A DNA stretch of 34,879 nt from positions 1 to 34,879 of the forward strand of contig JADGRE010000036.1 of assembly GCA_017881185.1 (NCBI GenBank), given 5' to 3'. Under the pieces are notes generated by a model. That model did not search any database, was not told the DNA's origin, and was given only the letters and a program-made list of their open reading frames with translations. This stretch comes from Pseudomonadota bacterium. GTDB lineage: Bacteria; Myxococcota_A; Polyangia; Polyangiales; JAFGIB01. Shown piece by piece: positions 25,601-30,027 of the stretch; the stretch's first letter is position 1, and every line of letters starts with the position of its first letter. A program made the position numbers and the translations under genes.

Positions 25601-25926
25601 CCCAAGGCCTGCGCTTGCGCCGCGACGCGCCGTCCTGCGCCGCTCACGGTCGTGTCGTCTGCCAGCGGCTTGATCCACAGCTCGCCGGTGCTCGAGTTAC
25701 CGTAGCCCTCCACACGCCCGCCGCGCACATAACGTGGCGTTGCAGCGCGCAAGGGCATGCCGGGTTGCCAGCTGAGTCGCGAGCCGTCATTGGTGGCAGG
25801 TGCAAGAGCCGCAGCGGGAGCAGGCTGCGTTACAGGCGCTTGCGTTTTGGGAGTCGAATCGGGGGACGCACAACTGACGCTAACCAGGGACAGTGCAACA
25901 ACGACCGAGGCTCCGGCTAGCTTCAT
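16636..25926 (-). CDS. Giant lipoprotein: Ig-like (He_PIG) and RCC1 repeat arrays
   Basis: A 3,096-residue secreted, probably surface lipoprotein. ATG 25926 follows GGAGAAGGGG and gives a clean signal ending LVSVSCAS. Residues about 25-345 hold a Pro/Thr linker, a unique domain and an Asp-rich MopE-like segment (CTNNLDDDADG) with clustered cysteines that may bind calcium. Then come nine Ig-like repeats of about 88 residues (about 345-1140; pattern LxYxxNPAxYT, SPALPAGLS, GxISGTPT, YTVTATNSGGS), 14 RCC1 blades of about 51 residues (about 1149-1860; CALVNGxxxCWGxNxxGQLGNxS), six Ig-like repeats (about 1862-2382) and 14 more blades (about 2388-3095). The RCC1 type is a propeller fold. Roles could be adhesion or binding of a ligand outside the cell. 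No sorting tag, protease site or catalytic motif is seen. Confidence 0.9.
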   Translation of the reverse strand: MKLAGASVVVALSLVSVSCASPDSTPKTQAPVTQPAPAAALAPATNDGSRLSWQPGMPLRAATPRYVRGGRVEGYGNSSTGELWIKPLADDTTVSGAGRRVAAQAQALGATPGYKSFDGVVMNDGVQDNNPDGTIELYTRSTTPPSFDATACLGHLKMGSTATMTDFNTGVGCAEQHIGNFTTLDFAHVYLDPDVYLAGNPAHLPWPLPYTVGSVHTPTTANGARNPPDEALGLWDFGHVGPRGASGNANLVNMWLFFKNGDATDFRWSGSLVGEVYEDCTNNLDDDADGVINNGCSLFAANHACFADADCASTHCSTHTIVSRFGAAGGNLVDDGAGTCQAAPSGLTYGTTTAVYPKGQAITSNDVWSSGGVPVSWAISPALPTGLSISSTTGSISGTPMMLSAATNYTVTATNAYGSATATLTITVNDLAPSGLAYAVNPAAYVQNITIPTSTPTVSGGAVVSYSVSPSLPAGLSLNAITGAITGTPTTVTPLATYAVTATNTGGSSAVGLQIAINDAAPTSLTYTTNTGVYTRNTSIAVNTPSHGGGAVTAYSVNPALPAGLNIDPVTGVIAGTPTTITPVATYTVTGSNGSGSTTKALMITVNDVPPSALTYSGNPATYNKNVAITPSTPSSSGGAVLSYSVSPALPAGLGLDTTSGVVSGTPTTLQGAATYTVTAANSGGSTMSFLTISVIDQPPTALTYATNPATYTRTTTIASNTPSHAGGPVSSYAVSPALPAGLTFDTITGVISGTPTTVTPSAGYTITATNSGGFTTTTLTIAVNDVPPSSLTYPTNPAIYNPGVPITSNLPTHGGGVVISYSVSPALPTGLSLDAMSGVISGTPTGSNSATPFTVTATNSGGSTNVVLTITVRGPPTGLQYANNPVVYTQSQVITSNVPSNSGATLVSYSVSPALPIGLTLNASNGVISGTPTTLSPIATYTITGTTAASATTTVGLSITVVDVPPSTLTYTTSSAIYTRNTTITNNTATHGGGAVVSYSVSPALPAGLNLDTMSGTISGTPTAIAPSAGYSVTATNSGGSTMAVLNITVNDIAPSSLAYAQNPISYTRGIAIATSTPTCAGGPVVSYAVSPSLPAGLSFSTATGAISGTPTAVAATADYTVTATNSGGSAMTALNITVDGAVTVGTSGVISSGDNHGCAVISGSAQCWGYNSNGQLGNNSTAQSLVPTVVSGLSAGVRMISAGGAITCAVVNGGAQCWGANASGQLGNASTTESHIPVQVVGLTTGVQAVAAGQVHACALVNGGVQCWGDNTYGQLGNGTTSASTTPVSVTGLSAGVQAIAVGPTHSCALVNGSAQCWGYNASGQLGNGTTTQSTTPVAVTGLTTGVQSITARFDRTCATQNGAAKCWGYNANGQLGNNSTTNSSTPVAVSGLTTGVQAIAAGDAQTCALVNGSARCWGGNGYGQLGNGTTSTSLIPVSVATLAGGVQAISAGGYQTCALVDGAVLCWGNNSNGQLGNNSTVGSNLPTQVSGLVAGRQGIAAGQTHTCAIVNAGVKCWGGNAYGQLGNGTTTQSTVPVQVSGLTSGVQAITAGTSHTCALQNGGVKCWGYNLKGQLGNGSTVSSSVPVQVTGLTSGVQAIAAGADFTCAVVNGSAKCWGNDYNGAIGSQYTLWSVIYVTMAPFTTPQPVFGLTTGVQAIAAGGRHACAIVNGAAKCWGNDTNGQLGMGSTTNYDTPQSVTGLTTGAQAIALGDAHSCAIVNGAAKCWGYNAYGQLGNGSTSQSTTAVSVSILSSGVEAIATGFNHTVALVNGGVQTWGYNTYGQLGNGLTAQSTTPVAATGLSTGVSAVTGGDNHSVALVNGYVRSMGYNATGQLGNGTLASSTTAVPGSLTTGTAALPALSYPVTSATYSAGTAITADIPTNSGGSVIGYAIWPALPGLNFNSGVISGTPTVSPTTTYAAIASNDAGTTRSLLTFTVNDTSPTSLTYSANPAVYTINTPIATNSPSNTGGAIVSYSVSPSLPSGLTLNPANGQITGAPTAVQGATSYTITGTNTGGSTTLSLTISVNNAPGNLSYSLNPATYTRTTTITNNAPTNTGGAVTSYSISPALPAGLSFGSSTGVVSGTPSTVASMSAYTVTATNASGSSTVTLTITVNELPPSGLSYSVNPAVYTRGVTITNNVPSVGGGPVASYSVSPALPAGLSLGPSNGVISGAPTAITATASYTVTATNSGGSATAALTITVNDIPPTSVTYVSPVTLTCDQPSSNYAAGYTGGQPTAYSITPTLPTGLSINASSGLIGGTPTVASSTTTYTITASNTGGSVTGTITITVNVVAPTLTYWNPATYDLGQAIPNNVPTNSGSGGPVSGCTVSPALPTGLSVNSSTCVISGTPTVLASTASYTVTGSNSVSAAAATLTLTVRNSPQRVLGSTGALAVGSAHSCAVVNGSVQCWGDNTYGQLGNNSTTASSLPVQVSNVANGVQAVTAGYQHSCALVNGGVQCWGSNSSGQLGNNSTTQSSIPVAVTGLSSGVEAIAAGQLHTCALVNGGVQCWGYNGYGELGDGTTTTSLTPVAVAGLTSGVQAIAAGNEFTCALASGAVKCWGYNTYGQLGNSTTTNSSSPVQVTSLTAGVQAIAVSTGSACAIVNGGAQCWGYNSSGQLGNNSTTNSSSPVQVTGLTTGVQSIAAGALHACAIVNGAIKCWGYNTSGQLGNNGTATSLTPVSTSASGAQALAAGFCAYHSCALVNGAVQCWGNGASGQIGVGSTANKLVPTATSGLTSGRLGIANGNYHTCAAVNGGAQCWGNNALGQLGNNSTTNSSVPVAVSNITTGVQAISAGGQHTCAVVNGSARCWGNNSTGQLGNNSTTYGAVPVQVSGLTAGVQAIGAGLDSTCALVNGGVQCWGNNSAGQLGNNSTAQSLIPVQVTGLTSGVEAITVGSQFACALVNGTVQCWGSNSAGQLGNNSTTQSLVPVTVSGLSAAQSIAAGQQNACAVVNGGLQCWGSGTNGALGNGTAGTMSLVPTQVSGLTSGVQSVEAGWYTACAVINGGEQCWGTGQNGALGNGGTSYSTVPVQASGLTGGVMPGAISGAGLSLTNCALVSGHPLCWGANYNGQVGNNSTADVLTPSAVFEAWN
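16640..18765 (-). repeat. RCC1 array 2: 14 blades
   Basis: Fourteen consecutive repeats of about 153 bp at the C-terminus of the giant lipoprotein. Every blade keeps both cysteines of the CAxVNGxxxCWG unit. The last blade is atypical at its start (LTNCALVSG). Fourteen is twice the seven blades of a closed RCC1 propeller. Confidence 0.85.
18780..20345 (-). repeat. Ig-like array 2: six repeats
   Basis: Six He_PIG-type Ig-like repeats between the two RCC1 arrays. The fifth copy is the most divergent, starting VTYVSPVTLTCDQPSSN; the others keep the SPALPAGLS and GTPT landmarks or close variants. Confidence 0.8.
20350..22485 (-). repeat. RCC1 array 1: 14 blades
   Basis: Fourteen RCC1-type repeats. 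Blade 10 carries an insertion of about 17 residues (QYTLWSVIYVTMAPFTTPQP). Blades 13 and 14 have lost both cysteines (HTVALVNGGVQTWG and HSVALVNGYVRSMG); the other twelve keep both. Confidence 0.85.
22510..24890 (-). repeat. Ig-like array 1: nine repeats
   Basis: Nine He_PIG-type Ig-like repeats of about 264 bp. Neighbouring copies are similar but clearly diverged at DNA level, so this is an old array and not a recent expansion. Confidence 0.82.
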
Positions 25927-25987
25927 AAGGCCCCTTCTCCAACGACATGCCTTGCGACCAAGGACACGCCAGTATCCAGCTGCCAAA

Positions 25988-25993
25988 ATTATC
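25988..25993 (-). promoter_or_regulatory. Candidate -10 box, GATAAT
   Basis: On the minus strand GATAAT lies in an AT-rich patch about 62 nt ahead of the giant lipoprotein start. It differs from TATAAT at one base. No clear -35 is present. Confidence 0.4.
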
Positions 25994-26102
25994 ACACACG
26001 GGTGCACGCTGGCAGGGTCGGCTGAACAAATTGGAGGGGACTCGCCTACACGCGGCGCATGGCCGAATGGCTCAAAACGTAGGCGAAAAGCGCAGATCAG
26101 CG

Positions 26103-26142
26103 GCAGCGTGCGCGCGTCACGGCGTTGTCGCGCGCACGCTGC
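26103..26142. promoter_or_regulatory. Perfect 14-bp inverted repeat, operator or hairpin
   Basis: GCAGCGTGCGCGCG (26103-26116) and CGCGCGCACGCTGC (26129-26142) are exact reverse complements separated by 12 nt. There is no T-run, and both flanking genes point away, so it is not an ordinary terminator. It could be an operator or a structured leader element. Confidence 0.5.
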
Positions 26143-26260
26143 TACGCCTGCAACGCAGCGTGAGTCGAACAGGTCGCCGACGGAGCGTTGCTCGTCTCAC
26201 GCGCCGTGTGTCGTGCGATGTCGCATAGTCGTCGTCGCACCGCTGTGCGTGTGGCGACGC

Positions 26261-26266
26261 TAGACT
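26261..26266 (+). promoter_or_regulatory. Candidate -10 box, TAGACT
   Basis: TAGACT ends 6 nt before the ATG at 26273. If used, transcription would begin at or next to the start codon and give a leaderless mRNA. Confidence 0.35.
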
Positions 26267-26272
26267 GCGCAC

Positions 26273-28285
26273 ATGGTGCGGGCGTCGTCGTCTTGGTTCG
26301 GTTGGCCTTGGTTCGGTTGGCCTTGGTTCGGTTGGCCTGGCGTGCTGTTGATCGTGGGCGTCGTTGCTGCCGTGTATGCGCCGGCGTTGCACCACGCGTT
26401 TCAGTACGACGACTACTGGAAGATCTTGAACAACCCCAGCGTGCGCGATCCGCGTCTGCTGCGGGAAGACTTCGAGCTCGGCCACTACTCGGAAGCCGCG
26501 ACGCGCCTCTTGCCCAACCTCAGCTTCGCGCTCGACTACGCGTGGTTCAAGTTGCAGCCGTTCGGCTACAACCGCTTCGACCTGCTGTTGCACCTGTGCA
26601 ACGTGCTGTTGGTGTTTGCGCTCGCGCGTGTGCTGTCCGTGCGGCTCGGTGGTGCGACGCCGCACTTCGCGTGGCTGAGCGCCGCGCTGTTTGGCGTGCA
26701 TCCGCTGAACAGCGAAGCGGTCTACTACTGCAACGCGCGCCCGAACCTGATGGTGGCGACCTTCTACCTCGGGGCGCTGTGCACGATGGTCGCGGCGATC
26801 GAGGGCTCGCGCGGCACGCTCGGGCGAAGCGCTGTGCGCTGGCTGATCTGCGCGAGCTGCGCGCTCGCAGCGCTGCTGTCGAAGGAGATTGCCATCACAC
26901 TGCTCGTGGTCGCACCGGCGCTGGTCTACTGGCTGTCGCTCTGCCAGCCCGAGCCCTACGCTCGGTGGGTCGCGCGCGGTCGGCTGCCGCTGCTCGCTCT
27001 GGCGCTCTGCGGCGCTGCGCTGCTCTTCTTCACCGGCGCGCTGCCTGGAATCCTCAAGCAAGTGAATGGCCGCTCCTTCGCGTACCTGGCCGTGACCTTC
27101 GCCGACCAGTCGACCATCGTGTTTCGCTACTTGGGTCTGTGGCTGTGTCCGTGGCCGGGCTTCTTGACGCTCGATCACAGCACGTTGGGGCAGCTCACGA
27201 CGCGCGTGTTCTTGCAGGCCCGGTTCGTGGGCTCGTTGGCGCAGCTGACGTGGCCGGTGCTGGCAAGCGTTTCGTTGCTCGGCGGGCTGTTGTACGCGTG
27301 GCGCCGGCGCGGTAGTGCGCCGATAGCCACCTTCGCGGTGTTCTTTGCGGCGCTTGCGCATGCACCGCTGTGGCTCCTGCCCCGCGGCGAGGTCATGGTG
27401 GAGTACCGCAGCTACTTGCCGATGGTCGGGCTGTGCATGTTGCTCGCGCACGGCTTGGACCGTGGCAGCGCGTGGCTCTCCGAGCGATGGCAAGAGTCGC
27501 CGAGCTTGCTGCGCCGCCCTGGGTACGCGCTCGTGCTCGCCAGCCTGTGCGTGCTCACAGTGATGCGCGGCGACGCTTGGGCGACCGAAGAGCAGATGTG
27601 GAACGACGTGCTGGCGAAGACGCCGAACAGTGCGCGTGCGTACTTGTCGCTCGGCGAGCTGGCGCGGCGCGCGCACGACCTCGACAGCGCGATCCGGCTC
27701 GTGCAGCGCAGCGTGGAGCTCGACCCGACCAGCGCCCGCGCGTGGAGCAGCTTGGGCGGGTTGCTCGCAGTGCGCGGTGATCTGGAGGCCGCCAGGCAGA
27801 GTCTGCGCCGCGCGTTTGCGCTCGACCCCAAGGATTTCCAAGCTGCCAACAACATCGGCAACGTGTTGACGGGGCTCGGGCAGTTGGCGCTGGCCAAGCG
27901 TTACTACGCAGAAGCGCTGGCCATCCAACCGCTCTTCCCCGAGGCGGAGCTGAATCTCGGGCACAGCGAGCTGAGAGACGGGCACTTCGAAGCGGCGATG
28001 GCGCACTATCGGCGCGCGTTGCAGCTGGCGCCGGATCTACCCGCCGTGTACCTGCTCACGGGCCGCGCGTTGCTGGACCACGGCGAGCTGCGGGCCGCGA
28101 TCGACATGTGGAGTCGAGGCCTGCGCGTGGATGCGCGTCAGCCTGCGATGCACGCGCAGCTCGCGCAGGCGCTGGTCGCAGCGGGCCAACGCGAAGCTGC
28201 GCTCCGACATTTGCAGGTGGCCGTGCAGCTCGCACCGCAAAACCCGGATGTCGTCGCCGCGGCTCGTGGCATAACCGGAAGGTGA
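26273..28285 (+). CDS. TMTC-like multi-pass membrane protein with C-terminal TPRs
   Basis: A 670-residue protein. The N-terminal two thirds hold about ten hydrophobic helices with the layout of GT-C glycosyltransferases: an acidic pair Asp46-Asp47 in YDDYWKI right after the first helix, and HPLNSEAVYYCNARPNLM, which resembles the HPxxxEAVxxxxxR segment of TMTC/DUF1736 proteins. The last 240 residues are about six TPRs (for example SARAWSSLGGLLAVRGDLEA). Eukaryotic TMTCs O-mannosylate proteins from a polyprenyl-phosphate-mannose donor; the same here is inference. Residues 8-22 are WFGWP three times. No ribosome binding site precedes ATG 26273. Confidence 0.8.
   Translation: MVRASSSWFGWPWFGWPWFGWPGVLLIVGVVAAVYAPALHHAFQYDDYWKILNNPSVRDPRLLREDFELGHYSEAATRLLPNLSFALDYAWFKLQPFGYNRFDLLLHLCNVLLVFALARVLSVRLGGATPHFAWLSAALFGVHPLNSEAVYYCNARPNLMVATFYLGALCTMVAAIEGSRGTLGRSAVRWLICASCALAALLSKEIAITLLVVAPALVYWLSLCQPEPYARWVARGRLPLLALALCGAALLFFTGALPGILKQVNGRSFAYLAVTFADQSTIVFRYLGLWLCPWPGFLTLDHSTLGQLTTRVFLQARFVGSLAQLTWPVLASVSLLGGLLYAWRRRGSAPIATFAVFFAALAHAPLWLLPRGEVMVEYRSYLPMVGLCMLLAHGLDRGSAWLSERWQESPSLLRRPGYALVLASLCVLTVMRGDAWATEEQMWNDVLAKTPNSARAYLSLGELARRAHDLDSAIRLVQRSVELDPTSARAWSSLGGLLAVRGDLEAARQSLRRAFALDPKDFQAANNIGNVLTGLGQLALAKRYYAEALAIQPLFPEAELNLGHSELRDGHFEAAMAHYRRALQLAPDLPAVYLLTGRALLDHGELRAAIDMWSRGLRVDARQPAMHAQLAQALVAAGQREAALRHLQVAVQLAPQNPDVVAAARGITGR
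26293..26337 (+). repeat. Tandem 15-bp repeat, three perfect copies
   Basis: TTGGTTCGGTTGGCC occurs three times head to tail, within the start of the TMTC-like gene. The 15-bp unit keeps the frame and encodes WFGWP each time. Perfect identity at DNA level suggests recent or ongoing slippage. Confidence 0.9.
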
Positions 28286-28292
28286 TGCTGGG

Positions 28293-29102
28293 TCAGCGGC
28301 TCGCGGGCAAGGTGTTCGCCGCGAGCCAGTCGAGCGACACCGGGGCACTGCGCAAGCTGGCGTCGAACTCGCGCACCACTTGGGCTTGTTCGGGCGCCGA
28401 GCTTGCGTAGGCGCGCGAGTAGAGCACCCAGTTGGAGAGTTGGTAGTGGTGCAGCAGTGCTTCGAAACGGTGCTCGCAGAAGCCTTCGAGCACGAGCTGT
28501 GCTTGGCTTGCGTCGCGACAGCCGAGCAATGCGAGCGAGACGTCGAAGAGTAGGGTGCGCAGGTCTTCGAACGCCCGCTCGGGGTCGTCCGCGACGCTGG
28601 CGAGCAACGCAGCGAAGTCGGACTCGCCCTGGCCGGCTTGTTCCGCGGCTTCGCCCATGATCGCCACTTGCGTGGCGATGAAGTTCGAGTCGGGCTGGTT
28701 GCGCAGCAGCCGGCCGACCAGGTAGAGGTCGAACGCGCTGGCGATCGATTCGGCGAACAGCATGGCCTGCGCGCACGCTGGGCCCGGTGCCGCGCCCAAT
28801 GCGTTGGCGCGCCGCTCGATCTCCTTGGCGATGAGGTGATGCCACGCCACGTGCGCCACCACGTCCGCAGGGATGCCGCCGTGCTCGTCGCACAGCACGT
28901 CGGCGCCGTCGTCCGCGCTCCAGTACGTCAGGTTGAGGAAGACCGCGCGGTCCCAGCTGATTGGCTGACTGTCTGCTGGCACGAGGAAGCGGTGGCCCGA
29001 GCTGCGCAGCACCTGCTCGAGGGCTCCGTAGATCGCGACGTGGGCGAAAGCCGCCTGGTCCTGGATGGTCAGATCGTCGAGCGAGACACTGCGTAAGGGC
29101 AT
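28293..29102 (-). CDS. Hypothetical protein, 269 residues
   Basis: I do not recognise this protein. It is soluble, with no signal peptide or membrane helix. It reads as mostly helical, with notable segments HVAWHHLIAKEIERRA near 106-121 and CEHRFEALLHHYQLSNW near 219-235; the histidine and acid residues could bind metal, but no known motif fits. The frame is open upstream to 29474, yet that part looks non-coding. ATG 29102 has AGGG upstream. It is convergent with the TMTC-like gene, with only 7 nt between the stops. Confidence 0.7.
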   Translation of the reverse strand: MPLRSVSLDDLTIQDQAAFAHVAIYGALEQVLRSSGHRFLVPADSQPISWDRAVFLNLTYWSADDGADVLCDEHGGIPADVVAHVAWHHLIAKEIERRANALGAAPGPACAQAMLFAESIASAFDLYLVGRLLRNQPDSNFIATQVAIMGEAAEQAGQGESDFAALLASVADDPERAFEDLRTLLFDVSLALLGCRDASQAQLVLEGFCEHRFEALLHHYQLSNWVLYSRAYASSAPEQAQVVREFDASLRSAPVSLDWLAANTLPASR

Positions 29103-29473
29103 GCCGCACCCTACGCCCGATCCGCCGGCGCAGCGCACGCGAATGCGCCAACAGCCTGAAATTGCCGGGATTTGCGGGTTGACGGCAGGGCCTGCACGTG
29201 CAGCTGACCCGCCGGGCCAGCACGCGAAGGTGCTTCGGGGGGCCTTCGCCCAGGGAAAGCTCGCCAGGCGGCGTTTCCGTGGTAATTCAATGGGCTCGTT
29301 CGAGTTACACGGCTTCGTGCATGTGGTAACGACGCGAGCAGAAGAGCTACGAGCGAGCTTGGGGCTCTGTCTACGTCCGGTATCCGCCGGCGTCGACGAC
29401 AAGAATGGGCACGGATACCGCCGTTGGGGCGGCGCGCGCGATCGAGGTCGCGATCCCCTTAGGAAACAGAGCA
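29103..29473. promoter_or_regulatory. Upstream region of the RNA-binding protein gene with palindromes
   Basis: This 371-bp region precedes the RRM gene and is divergent from the hypothetical gene. It contains the perfect 12-bp palindrome CTGCACGTGCAG (29192-29203), preceded by TTGACG (29179-29184) as a possible -35. It also contains a perfect 9-bp inverted repeat CGGTATCCG/CGGATACCG (29378-29386 and 29412-29420). The last could fold in a long 5' leader. No coding frame is evident except an in-frame ATG at 29405 without a ribosome binding site. Confidence 0.45.
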
Positions 29474-29950
29474 ATGAACAGAAGCAGCGACTATTCGCAA
29501 GGTAAACGTCAGAAGGAACAGCAGCAGGCGCGCAAGCAGCAGGAGAAGGCTGCGCGGCGCCAGCGCAGGCGCGAGCAGGGGAGCGCAGAGCCCGAGCTCG
29601 TCACCGCCGACGAAATCGCCGGTGGGCTGCCCAGCATCGACGAGGCCATGCGCGCCATCGAGGAGCGCGCGACCGGACCACGCGGTGTGGCGTCCATTCC
29701 GTGCCGCATGTTCGTCGGTGGCATCAGCTCAAGCACGAGCGAGCAAGAGCTGCGCGCCGTCTTCGGCGAGTTCGGTGTAGTGGCCGACGCCGTGATCCTG
29801 AAAGACCGCGGCACAGGGCAGTCGCGCGGCTTCGGCTTCGTGACCATGGAGAACCGTAAAGATGCCGGTCGCGCCATCGACCAGCTCAACGGCAGCGAGC
29901 TCAACGGTCGTCGACTGGTCGTGAACGTCGCGACCGACCGACCGCGTTGA
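29474..29950 (+). CDS. RNA-binding protein with one RRM domain
   Basis: A 158-residue protein. Residues about 11-36 are rich in Gln, Lys and Arg (KRQKEQQQARKQQEKAARRQ), probably a basic helix that adds RNA contacts. A full RRM follows at about 77-154, with RNP2 MFVGGI (79-84) and RNP1 RGFGFVTM (118-125), including the aromatic residues that stack on RNA bases. Bacterial RRM proteins are thought to act on mRNA stability or cold adaptation, and in cyanobacteria many are cold-induced. ATG 29474 has AGGAAACAG upstream. The structured leader upstream suggests post-transcriptional control. A terminator follows. Confidence 0.92.
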   Translation: MNRSSDYSQGKRQKEQQQARKQQEKAARRQRRREQGSAEPELVTADEIAGGLPSIDEAMRAIEERATGPRGVASIPCRMFVGGISSSTSEQELRAVFGEFGVVADAVILKDRGTGQSRGFGFVTMENRKDAGRAIDQLNGSELNGRRLVVNVATDRPR

Positions 29951-29956
29951 TGTTGC

Positions 29957-29997
29957 GCGCTGGGGCTGGCGGCTCGACCGCTTGCCCCGGCGCTTTT
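29957..29997 (+). terminator. Intrinsic terminator after the RRM gene
   Basis: GCGCTGGGGC (29957-29966) pairs with GCCCCGGCGC (29984-29993), ten pairs with one G-T, followed by TTTTCGTCTT. The loop holds a nested GCGG/CCGC hairpin. It starts 7 nt after the RRM stop. Confidence 0.7.
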
Positions 29998-30027
29998 CGT
30001 CTTCCAGCTACGCCCGCAGGGCAGGCG

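Larger units (their letters stand above)
25927..26272. other. Divergent intergenic region, 346 bp
   Basis: This gap separates the giant lipoprotein gene from the TMTC-like gene. It holds their promoters, a perfect 14-bp inverted repeat (26103-26142) and a 7-bp inverted repeat CGCCTAC/GTAGGCG (26043-26049 and 26079-26085). No reading frame in it looks coding, and no RNA gene is recognised. Confidence 0.6.

Noticed and set aside
26117-28006. Minus-strand open frame of 629 codons opposite the TMTC-like gene
   Set aside because: The plus-strand frame has clear membrane helices and TPRs; the antisense product is Arg/Gln-rich noise.
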